Positions 49,016 to 57,987 of a DNA stretch of 64,000 nucleotides are shown here, one piece after another. The translations under genes were made by a program, and so were the position numbers. Positions within the stretch are counted from its first letter, which is position 1. Each line of letters starts with the position of its first letter. The notes beneath the pieces are model-generated. The model did not search any database. It was given only the letters and a program-made list of their open reading frames with translations, and was not told the origin of the DNA. This DNA comes from Chondrus crispus (lineage: Eukaryota > Rhodophyta > Florideophyceae > Gigartinales > Gigartinaceae), in contig NW_005178986.1 of NCBI RefSeq assembly GCF_000350225.1, positions 124,001 to 188,000 of the forward strand, read 5' to 3'.

Positions 49016-52000
49016 TTACTGCGACTTCTCCAATATATTCAGCGTTGTCCGCATGCAACCTATCACCGCTTCGTCGTGCCCCCTGTCTCCCATCAGCTGT
49101 TTGAGATATACACTTGTTTCTTGCTGCAACAACAGCCGCGCCCTAGGCTCTCTTGCCAGCAGTTGAAGAACGTCACAAACCTGCACACACAGATCATTCC
49201 GGGCCCTCAACACTCCACTGCCATTTTCACTAGACGTGCACAGCTTCTTAACAGTCAGAGAAGTCATTTGCACTGCCGTTTCGTACAAATTCTTTTCATG
49301 GAGTTGTTCACCCAATTCCATGCACCGCAATAATGTACCATAACCAATGCTTAGAGCTTCAAGCTTTGTCTGGTTTGGTCTCCAAGGGTTTTGCATCACT
49401 TCCAACAACTTGAGCAGTCGAACGCACACCTGGTCCTTCACGCACACATCCTCTAAAATGTCTCGTTCTTCCATGCGATTCCCCGACCAAACAATCAGGG
49501 CGGTTATCATTGATAATCCTACCTTGGCTTTCTTCACCTCATCTAAACGTCCATGTAGCGCCCCCAAAACCAGAGCTATACCTTGAAGATTCATAAATTC
49601 TTTTCGATGTTGCGGTATTGTTATTGCCACTGCAACAGCTGATAAACAAGCTTCTGACAATGGTCCGTTGCCCTTCCAATCAAACTGCTTCATTGAGGCG
49701 ATTAAACTCTCAATCAGCTGGGCATCCCTGACTCCTGTCTCCTCTGTAAACGCCTGTGCGTTGGCTTCATTCCTCCACATAAAGTTTCGTGCAGCGCAAG
49801 TCGCCTCATAACATAGTGTATCTGCCTGCGCTCCCCTTGCCGAACCATTGTCGGATATCTTCCATGATATAACGTACAAGATCCACTTGGCCAAATCCGA
49901 CCTTAGCTTCACATCCTCAATGCTATTATTGACCTTCAGCAAATTGCATAGCGCAAAATTGCATGACGTGTACAATTCAACACTGGCAAGCTCATTCTTC
50001 GCGAAGGTTGTCCGATATGCGAACATTGTTGAGACTGTCACTCGAAGAGCCTGCAGCACCAACTGTGGTTTAATACTGTCAGAGGCATTTCGAGAGATGT
50101 TTCCAATTGCAGTGCACAGTCCCATGTCCACAAACGGATCGTGCTTGCCCGATGAGTGCGGCCCAAGGAAATCACATGTCAGTGATAGAAAATCGCCTCC
50201 TTTCAAATCGTGAGCTTGCGCAAGAGCCCCAGCCACTGCTTGTGTACATCCTTGATTCCATAATACGCCCAACTGCTTGACGGCATCTGGGGTCCGCAGG
50301 GCGTGACAAACTTCTTCCATATCGCTGTGAGGTACTAATAAACGACATTGCTTCGTCATTAGGTTTTCAAAATTGTGGCAGCCTGGGGTACTATGCTCAG
50401 GTCTTCCAGGCAGCCTTGTAGGAATCTTCGACATCGTCGGAGTTTGCAACATAGTTGATCCAGTAGCCCCGTACCCAGTTTCAGAAAGTAGTGGTGCTGT
50501 CGCCCCTTGACCTGTCATGGTTCCATATGGTTGGTACGAGGTGAGGGTAGTCAAAGGCCGTTCTTTCTGCGCACGAATGGTGGCATCTTCGAATCTAATA
50601 CTTTCCACATGGGTGTTTAAATTGGGATCAGGTGGTGGTGATAGAACCACGTTTCCCATTCCAGTGGGAGATATTGAGAACCCCTCACTCGGCGACCTCG
50701 GTAGATGCGACTGAACGACTTGGTGCTGCGGTCTAGCAACATTTGACGAGAACCGCCGCTCTTCATCCACTCGAACATTGTGAGTTTCAGACGATGGCGT
50801 TTCCCTTGACTTTGGTTTCAACTGTATCCGTTCCATCGGCCACTGCGACTGCTCCTTAATTTCGAGCTGCAGCAGCGGTAAAGGCAGTTCTGCCACAACA
50901 GGAAGGCCACGTACAGCGCCACCGTCACTAGCAATTGGTCCTATGCTGCTATTCCTATAGTCCTTCGCTGAATTCCTTTCAACTGTGGATGAGCCTTGCA
51001 CTTTAGGCAGTGTGCGTTTCTTCGATTCTTCATTCAAAGAGTAGTCACCTCCGATATCGGAGACATCGCATTTGGGCATCTCATTGTCTTCGTCCACATG
51101 CACCTCGCTATTTCCACACTGAATAAATGAATTCAGTATATCGTCGCCGGATCTTCTCTCTTGAGAAGAGGGTGGTCTAGCATTAGGTTCAATGGAACCA
51201 GTCCCCATGGTAGCTCGCCCTTCAGGATCTTGGGGGACCTGTAGTGGGGATGGGGTTGGGAGACAGAAAGTCTGAACACGCATGACCTGTACGCCACCAA
51301 GAAAGCTGTCATCAATTCCATGTGAGTCATGCCCAGCTTCCAAAACGTCGATGGGTTGAGCTTGGTCGTTTCGGAGGTTCTCCACTGCGTTACTAGGATG
51401 TCTATTTTCTTTTTGTGGCATCCTAACGTCATTGAGCGTATCGAGTCTCGCAGGACATAGATTGTCACTTGCCCCTATTTGTAGAGGGGCTGCGGAAGTT
51501 GCAGAATTATTCTTTGGAGGCACATGGACGCCCGTGGAAGCGTACGTATCGTTTGTGGGTTCAGAGGGCTCTCCGCGGACGCCGTCATCATGGAAAGAAG
51601 CACAAGAACCTGTAGGCTTCGAGGGCGCCTCCAACTTTTGCGATTCTGTCCCAACGATATGGAGCCTTCGGATCTTGGGGATTGTCACCGGGTTAGATGG
51701 AATTTTATCCTGCACAGCTATTGGATCTCTTGAAACTGGCTGAGGCAGCTCATCTTGAGCACATTTTCCGTGTCTTCTCCGTGAAGGCTGGGAGTCTCCT
51801 GCTTTCAGCTCAGTTGATGCCGCAAACGCCCCCTCACCATGCCTATTGGGGAAATCCCCGCCATGAATCTCCGGCGGTAGAGAGGGTGTTGCTCGGCCGC
51901 TGTCGTTTCCCAGTCGAGAAGAAGATGCTTTGGGCTTGACGTTGACGCGTTCATCTCTTGGGGACGAGGGAGTAGCATTTGGCGAAGGAGATAGAGTGGC

Positions 52001-53047
52001 CTCCGCAGTCAGTGTGGGCTGAGCAACTACTTCGACAGATTGATCCTCAAAAGAGCTACTCAACGCCTTGATCTCTACAACAACGTCTCCTGCATTTGGT
52101 CGTTTGCTTGGTTCGTGTCTCCAACATCGTTCAACGAGATCAATGTACTTCGGGTTGATTTGGCTCCGCCTCTCCCCCCAAGATGGTCTTTTCCCTTCGT
52201 GAACGCACCAAGACAACTGCATAATGTTTCGCACGCCCTCCAGACTCCAACTTTGAACTCCAGAGAGTAGCTCGAACAAAATAAGACCGTACGCATAGAT
52301 ATCAGCAGCCTTCGCATCAGCATCTGATAACTGAGCAACACCTCCAAACACCTCTGGAGCCATGTAAAGGTATGTGCCACACGGCCCCTCTCCAAACTCA
52401 CTAGTGGCAACTGTCATGTCATTGAGAAAAACATTCTTTGCACCCTTTAGGCGCTTTGATAAGCCGAAATCAGCAATTTTAACTTTTGCCGACTGCGGGA
52501 ATGATGCAGTGAATGCACCGCTCTTGTCTTTCGTCATTGTAAGTGGTGCTGAAAGCAGAATATTCTGAGGCTTAATGTCACCGTGCGTGTACAGTTGCAT
52601 GTGAACATGATTGAGTCCATAAACCATCTGGCCAGCAATTGCCAGGAAAGAACGCTCGTCTAGAACAGCATTACGGGCACGCATACGACACATGGATTCG
52701 TGAAGAGAGCGACCCTCCAGATACTCCGTGACAATATAGAGGGCGCGCGATTGCGGATTGCGGAAGACGCCAAGATACTGAATTACGTAAGGGTTGCGCA
52801 TTGCGGCGAGTCTGTGAATCTCACGTCGGTGCTGCTTCATAGCCGATGCCTCAGCCTCTGCATTCGTTTCGTCACTGAGACTTCCGGTGCGCACTGAGGG
52901 CTTGACAACCTTGATAGCAACCGGTGAGCCATCGAGTGCACCAAGGTAGACAACTCCGAAAGAACCTTGACCCAACACAGATCCCTGGTCCGTAGTCCAT
53001 ACTAGACGATCCCAGTTGACCTCTTGAATATCGACATCGGAGGGCAT
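49016..53047 (-). CDS. large protein kinase (TKL/Ser-Thr type) with helical-repeat C-terminus
   Basis: This is an intact intronless frame of 1343 residues. The kinase domain occupies residues about 15-330. It has a Gly-rich loop LGQGSFGVVYLG (26-31), the ATP lysine in VAIK (46), the catalytic loop THGDIKPQNILL, the DFG motif ADFGLSKRL, the activation-segment end GTYLYMAPE and subdomain XI RPNAGDVV. The HRD arginine is replaced by Gly (HGD), so activation probably does not need an Arg-phosphosite contact. Residues about 340-900 are a long disordered Ser/Pro-rich linker. The last 400 residues look like alpha-helical armadillo/HEAT-type repeats (LASVELYTSCNFALCNLLKV, ALSIGYGTLLRCMELGEQL). A signalling kinase with a docking tail is inferred; the pathway is unknown. 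Confidence 0.9.
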   Translation of the reverse strand: MPSDVDIQEVNWDRLVWTTDQGSVLGQGSFGVVYLGALDGSPVAIKVVKPSVRTGSLSDETNAEAEASAMKQHRREIHRLAAMRNPYVIQYLGVFRNPQSRALYIVTEYLEGRSLHESMCRMRARNAVLDERSFLAIAGQMVYGLNHVHMQLYTHGDIKPQNILLSAPLTMTKDKSGAFTASFPQSAKVKIADFGLSKRLKGAKNVFLNDMTVATSEFGEGPCGTYLYMAPEVFGGVAQLSDADAKAADIYAYGLILFELLSGVQSWSLEGVRNIMQLSWCVHEGKRPSWGERRSQINPKYIDLVERCWRHEPSKRPNAGDVVVEIKALSSSFEDQSVEVVAQPTLTAEATLSPSPNATPSSPRDERVNVKPKASSSRLGNDSGRATPSLPPEIHGGDFPNRHGEGAFAASTELKAGDSQPSRRRHGKCAQDELPQPVSRDPIAVQDKIPSNPVTIPKIRRLHIVGTESQKLEAPSKPTGSCASFHDDGVRGEPSEPTNDTYASTGVHVPPKNNSATSAAPLQIGASDNLCPARLDTLNDVRMPQKENRHPSNAVENLRNDQAQPIDVLEAGHDSHGIDDSFLGGVQVMRVQTFCLPTPSPLQVPQDPEGRATMGTGSIEPNARPPSSQERRSGDDILNSFIQCGNSEVHVDEDNEMPKCDVSDIGGDYSLNEESKKRTLPKVQGSSTVERNSAKDYRNSSIGPIASDGGAVRGLPVVAELPLPLLQLEIKEQSQWPMERIQLKPKSRETPSSETHNVRVDEERRFSSNVARPQHQVVQSHLPRSPSEGFSISPTGMGNVVLSPPPDPNLNTHVESIRFEDATIRAQKERPLTTLTSYQPYGTMTGQGATAPLLSETGYGATGSTMLQTPTMSKIPTRLPGRPEHSTPGCHNFENLMTKQCRLLVPHSDMEEVCHALRTPDAVKQLGVLWNQGCTQAVAGALAQAHDLKGGDFLSLTCDFLGPHSSGKHDPFVDMGLCTAIGNISRNASDSIKPQLVLQALRVTVSTMFAYRTTFAKNELASVELYTSCNFALCNLLKVNNSIEDVKLRSDLAKWILYVISWKISDNGSARGAQADTLCYEATCAARNFMWRNEANAQAFTEETGVRDAQLIESLIASMKQFDWKGNGPLSEACLSAVAVAITIPQHRKEFMNLQGIALVLGALHGRLDEVKKAKVGLSMITALIVWSGNRMEERDILEDVCVKDQVCVRLLKLLEVMQNPWRPNQTKLEALSIGYGTLLRCMELGEQLHEKNLYETAVQMTSLTVKKLCTSSENGSGVLRARNDLCVQVCDVLQLLAREPRARLLLQQETSVYLKQLMGDRGHDEAVIGCMRTTLNILEKSQ

Positions 53048-53395
53048 GATAGAGCAGGACTAACCTCAACGTCCTGGCCGTTGGGTCGGCGACGTACAGA
53101 TATGAGGACCAGAATGCAAGGAATGAAGCTTTGGTGAAGCAACGCCGTTGCGAGGTTGGCCAGAGCGTACCCGGACACAGAAAGGGCGACTGTGTCAAAG
53201 GGCCCAGTGCACCGTGATGTACGAAGGGGGCCCTTCAGTACCTGAGGACGGGAAGCACTTCAAAGGGTTTGATTGGTTGCAGTTGCACCACACTTGGCGC
53301 AGTAGAAACTGAACTGTTGCCGTACTGTAAATTTGGCTTTGCAGGCCATCACTGGTGTGTACCGGTTCGATGCCTACAATACCCTGGGTACAGTA
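53048..53395. other. kinase promoter region
   Basis: This is the upstream flank of the minus-strand kinase gene; no coding region is visible. It ends at a TA dinucleotide that flanks the adjacent MITE. Confidence 0.4.
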
Positions 53396-54198
53396 CAGAG
53401 ATAAACATCGATACAGTGAGGGTGTGTCTTAACATGCCCCGTTTTGCTGCGGTTTGCTTTGCCTTGCCCAAAGAAGTGACTTGGCGCGCTATGAGTGGCT
53501 CCTACGTTTTAATTTATGTGTTTAAGAAAAGCAACGGCTTAAGAAGCATACGGTATTTGTTAAGAATTTAAAAGTATTCCTGGCAAAACCGGGCAAGGCA
53601 AAGCAAAAACCAGCCTGTTAAGACACGCCCTGACCCCCAAAGGTGGCGACCCGAAATAGGCATAAGGGTCACTGTACCGGAGCGGGTCACTGTAGTGGAG
53701 CAGGGTGCAGACGGCGCACAGACCCCAAAACAAAGGGGTGAAGTCCATCTTACAGGCCTGACAACATAAATGGCGAATAAAAATGGGGCTCGCAAACATA
53801 AAATGCCACGTTAAGCTGGCGCGAAAAGAAATCATTGCAAAAATAAGTGAAAAATAAGCAAACAGGGACACAAAGCACCCTTGAAATCAACCTTCACCCC
53901 TAGCTTCAAGCCCATCCAGGAGCAAAACCGCATTCTGTCAACCCTAGATTCATTTTTTCAGAGTTCCTCTTGAGTGACCCGTTAAAATTTTAATAAAAAT
54001 ATACCTTTTTTTCAGTGACCCTCTAAATTTTCGGGTCACTGTACAGGTAAGGTCACTATAGTGAGGGGGTCACTGTAAAAAGCAAAAGTGGGCCTTACGG
54101 CCACTCAGCGCAATGGTGGCAAGAAATTTTTTTCTAACGGTCACTATACCGAGGGGGGTCACTGTGACAAGGGGTCACTCTATCGATGTTTATCTCTG
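53396..54198. mobile_element. 803-bp MITE with TA target duplication and repeated GGTCACT motifs
   Basis: The ends start CAGAGATAAACATCGATA (53396) and its inverse ends at 54198; an AGTGA block one base further in also matches. Both ends are flanked by TA. Inside, GGTCACTGTA or GGTCACTATA-like motifs recur at least six times near both ends. A second internal inverted repeat (53419-53472 against 53590-53640) adds a hairpin. No coding capacity is seen. A Tc1/mariner (pogo-like) origin is inferred from TIR and TA. Confidence 0.75.
53419..53640. repeat. internal inverted repeat of the MITE
   Basis: The left arm contains GTGTGTCTTAACATG..CC and TTTGCTTTGCCTTGCCC. The right arm contains GGGCAAGGCAAAGCAAA and CTGTTAAGACACGCCC, its imperfect reverse complement. 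The spacer is about 115 bases. Confidence 0.75.
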
Positions 54199-54896
54199 TA
54201 CCCTTCTGGCTGGTTCAATTATGCATAATCTTCAGAGGTGAAAAATAATACCCACATTTCGCCCAAAGTTTCGCATGAAATTGATTGCGCACAACGGCGC
54301 GCAATTGCGGCCTGGATCAGGCCCTCGGTGAGACACAACGGTCCGGCAAACACACACAAGCGCCCCGATCCACGTCATTGGTACGGTAATTCCGCCGGCG
54401 GTGATCGGGGTGATCGTCGCACACCTCCACCTTCGACCGTACCCTTCGCCTCGGCTTCGCACCGTTCGCGCTCCTGAATTCCTGTCTGTTCTCAGCTCGG
54501 CTCTTTCCTGCACCTGGATCCTGCCGCTCCGCTTCACAGCCACCTGTACCTCGCCCAAATCCTAATCGCGCTCTCCACCTAGACGCATCTGCGTCTTCAA
54601 GTTACGAGCCCCGCTCCGTCCTACAACTGTATCCTGCCGCTCCGCTTCAAAGACTACCGTACTTCGCCCCAATTCTGCTTGCGCTCCCCCACCGGTGTCT
54701 GCAAGTCTCCGCTTCTACTCGTACTCTTGCTACGATCATATCTCACTGCCCCAATTACGACGCCGTTCCCCCCTCAGGCGAGTCTGTATCTTGCTTCTGC
54801 TCCTCCACAAGCGACGGTCCGCAGCGTGGGCACAGATTCATCCTCACCCGCGGCCGCCCGCAATCGTCAGTCAGCCTGCCTCCAGTGTACTTCTAA
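54199..54896. other. stretch without gene before the MULE
   Basis: It is C-rich toward the right with two near-identical short blocks (CTGTATCCTGCCGCTCCGCTTCA near 54625 against GGATCCTGCCGCTCCGCTTCA near 54520), i.e. a small tandem duplication of about 110 bases. It may be part of the 5' end of the MULE. No terminal inverted repeats were found. Confidence 0.4.
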
Positions 54897-55595
54897 TTGC
54901 TCTATGCAATTGTTCCTTGCCCCTGTCGCCAATTTACACCGCTTGTCCAGTATATGCAGTGCGGCTCGGGCATTTTGTGTACATTTGGGATGTCATCTGG
55001 GAAAGGAGAGGTACGGACAGTGAACTTTGCACCTGCAAAACTCATGTTTCACGAGTGCTTTCACGGTTTGTTCCCTAAACTCGAAGAAGTGGTCTCAACG
55101 CTTTCTGAAGTAACTACGGTGACCTACGCCGATCTAGAATCCATTGTGAAAGTCGTGTCAGATACTAGTGACACTAGTTCTGTCATCATTGATGAGAATG
55201 TATTCTCTGCGCTGGACAATACGGTATGGGGGACAGAGACCCAATCATGTTTGAGCAACTTACGAGCTCTGTGCTTGACAAAGTGCAACCGCTGCAAAAG
55301 ATACAAGGAAATGGCCAGGTTTTTGGGCAAGGGAGGAAAGCTGAGCACAAACTGCTCACATTGTCGCCAGCAAGAACCCGCCACTAGTATCCCAAACAAG
55401 GTCTATTTCAGTGCCTGGCTTCCCTTTGTTGCTACCCATGAAGCAGAATTTATCGAAGAGGAGCACTGTAAACATTTTCATACAGCTGTGCATCTAAAAG
55501 TTCCTGTAGAATGTTGGTACGCGACAGATCGCAACATGGATCAGGCTGCGCTTCTTGAATTTCAAACACAGGTTAAAGCTGTCGTTGAAAAGTAG
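54897..55595 (+). pseudogene. MULE transposase, N-terminal region
   Basis: This is an open frame of up to 232 codons. A two-pair Cys cluster (CNRCKRYKEMARFLG, then CSHC about 20 residues on) looks like a small zinc ribbon that often precedes DNA-binding domains. The preceding part (FAPAKLMFHECFHGLFPKLE) looks genuine from about 54985 on; the first 30 residues may not. It stops at 55595, and the following 120 bases contain stops in all frames or a possible intron (TTTGCAG near 55650). It lies in register and strand with the transposase core downstream. Confidence 0.5.
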
Positions 55596-55718
55596 AGAAG
55601 TTCAGTTATAACACGCACATGCGTGGCTTGAACTCCGTGCAACTAATTTGCAGTCAAAGAAGACACAACGCCGATGCCAAGAGGAGAAAATTGACTGCAC
55701 AAATGTATAATTGCTGCG

Positions 55719-56687
55719 GTGGCATCTCTTTTTTCTTTTTCACGTGGAGCTGTTTCTAGAACAGCAGTTAGGCACAACTCATTCCACGAAGTGGCACAGA
55801 GAAAATTCTGTCTGACGCAGGAGTGCAAGTCAATCGTTCAGCAGCGAGCGACGGAAAGGAGCTCACCATTTATGATTTGTGCGAATCTTCGCGCATCTGG
55901 CCATTTGTTTATACAGTACGCGCAGGTGTATCAGACTTGGTTAGACACGGTCACTTCAAACTTTTGCAGGTCAGTGGATCCCAAGCAATCTCTACTTATT
56001 TTTGCCAATGAAAGCAAAAACTTCGATGTCATTTTTCATCAATCGTCTCCTTTTGCGGTGGCACTGTCGACCAGTATAGGAGCTTCCTCATGCAGGCAGC
56101 ACCAGATTGTAGAGGGGTTCATTGACTCGACGTACAAAACAAACGGGTCAGGTCTGGAATTTTTTGTCGTGTTAGGTACTGTGCTTGGTACTGGGTTTCC
56201 GTTAATTTACTTTTTCGTCGAAGGAGGGGGCAAACATGGACAAAATGTAAGACGAAAAGACACAATTTTGGGTGTCTTCAAGGCTATGCATAGAACCTTG
56301 AACTCTTTCCGTCCTCTGTTCTTTTTTTCGCACAAAGATTCCGGGCAGCTTGACGCTATCAAGCGTGTGTATGGTATTAATCCGTCTCTGTGCCCTTGGC
56401 ATTTGAAAAGGGCAATTAAGCAGAAGATATCGGGACTGAGAAAAGAAAAGAAAAGCGTCCTTTCGAAGGAAAAGGAGCAAGCGCTGATGGACCTGATTAC
56501 CCTGCACTTTAATCGGCATCCTTTTTTGACAAGCACTTCTCCATGCTTTTTGCAAAAGAGAAAGCCAAAGATGAGCTCCACACCTTCTTCTCGTCTGGAA
56601 CAGAAAGCACCCTCAAGGATTATCTGCTACAGAATTGGTATGATGATAACATATTCTTTTGTTGGGGTCGTAGAAATGCTTCCCTGA
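55719..56687 (+). pseudogene. Mutator-like (MULE) transposase core
   Basis: After a frame change near 55735-55760 this frame gives ECKSIVQQRATERSSPFMI, a helix-turn-helix-like segment usual before the MULE core. The DDE core follows: IDSTYKTNGSGLEFFVVLG (first Asp), FFFSHKDSGQLDAIKRVYG (second Asp region) and LCPWHLKRAIKQKIS (C2H-like block with the conserved WH). Register is lost near 56545, where the protein continues in the neighbouring frame. The gene carries at least two frameshifts or stops. Confidence 0.75.
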
Positions 56688-57259
56688 TACCCCTTTCGAA
56701 GACAACTATGATGTGCGAGTCGCACTGGTCACTTCTGAAGCGCCTTTATTTATTGCCATACAACCGCCCCAGAGTAGATCTTTTGCTTTATGTTCTTGAC
56801 AGTAAGCTATTGAGCAAGTATACATCGGACTACCATCTTCTGATGAATGGAAGGAAGAAGCCCAGTTGGTGGCGAGAATTTGTCGAGGAATGGAAGAGAT
56901 GTGCCACAACGAAAATTCGAGGGATTTATATTGTGGACAAGGACACGTGGACATGCTCATGCCCGGCTTATCTTCGAAGCCCCTTTCTACTGTGCAAGCA
57001 TTTAGTTGCTGGGGCAGATGTGCCTGTTTATCGTGACATAATCCGAAGGCGGCACCCTCCTTTCCTGGAGATACAAAGAGAGCCAAACAGGTTCATTCCA
57101 AAGCTTGAGGGGGCGCTGCAACGTCATCAGAATCATGCAGCTCCTCCCCAGCTGTGCATAAACGACAATAGCATAGCGAACATTCTCAGCAATGAATTCT
57201 TTGCAGACTCGAGAGAAAGTTTGACGAAGAACACTGCTGAAGCCGCACGTGTAGTATAA
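56543..57259 (+). pseudogene. MULE transposase C-terminus with SWIM zinc finger
   Basis: This frame continues the transposase: CWGRRNASLIPLSKTTMMCE, SHWSLLKRLYLLPYNRPRVD, then the SWIM finger WTCSCPAYLRSPFLLCKHLV (CxCx..CxH) encoded near 56950-57010. SWIM fingers are typical of MULE transposases and FAR1-related proteins. The natural stop at 57257 lies only 58 bases before the LTR of gypsy copy 4. Confidence 0.8.
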
Positions 57260-57314
57260 CCCCCCCCCTGGGGCTTTATCTTAGATTAGATCAACTCAGA
57301 ATCGGATCGGATAC
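57260..57314. other. junction between MULE and gypsy copy 4
   Basis: A short C-run follows the MULE stop, then AT-rich sequence with repeated ATCGGATCGGAT up to the LTR start. No gene is present. Confidence 0.4.
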
Positions 57315-57907
57315 TGTAGAGCTCGATGCTCTACAGTACCACCACGTGTACCCCCGAGTACAGGGGGGCGCACGTGTACACGTGTACGCGCGGGACCGCA
57401 GAACGCGCGCACACGTGTACTGTCAGCCCCGATGGCTGACCGTATTACAGTGTCGACCGACCGCTACAGTACATCGGTACTGTACTATTATGATAGGTTA
57501 TTATGTACATTAAATATGGAGCGGACCGGCGGCGGTGGAGGAGGACAAGCAGGGACTTGTCACCCACCGACCGTCAAGGTCCGACTTCCCGCTTATTCTA
57601 AGGTAGCGCTCGCTAACTACCTTAGAGCGGCACCGAGCGCGAGTTGAGGACGCGCGCGGTACGCCCACGAGCCGGCTCCGCCTCCGCCCGTCGGTACTGG
57701 ATCGTCACCCAGTACCGCGCCGGGGCGTCGAGGCGTCGAACCGCTCGCGCGTACCGACGTCCTCCCCGTTCCCGCTCTACCACGCTACCCGGGCCCGCTG
57801 CCCGGTGCCGTTGGCTGGTGTCCGGCTTCACCCCCGTCTTCCCGTTCGGACGGGGTCTGCGTCGAGCTGTGCATACACCCCTCTCCGTTGGGGGTGTTTA
57901 TGCTACA
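57315..57907 (+). repeat. 5' LTR of gypsy copy 4 (593 bp)
   Basis: It begins TGTAGAGCTCG and ends ATGCTACA one base before the primer-binding site. The first 21 bases form a small palindrome (TGTAGAGC/GCTCTACA). The region 57341-57418 contains ACACGTGT-type E-box palindromes (CACGTG) four times. The start is inferred from the TG..CA rule, since no second LTR is in the window. Confidence 0.65.
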
Positions 57908-57908
57908 G

Positions 57909-57926
57909 TGGTCTCCCGACCTAGAA
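57909..57926 (+). other. primer-binding site of gypsy copy 4
   Basis: TGGTCTCCCGACCTAGAA is identical over all 18 bases to the primer-binding site of gypsy family 1 copy 3 (29929-29946). It starts one base after the LTR. Confidence 0.85.
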
Positions 57927-57987
57927 GACCCTGGAGTCCGATCTCCGAGAAGACTTCCGCTTCCCTCCGCGAACCGATCGCGTCGAG

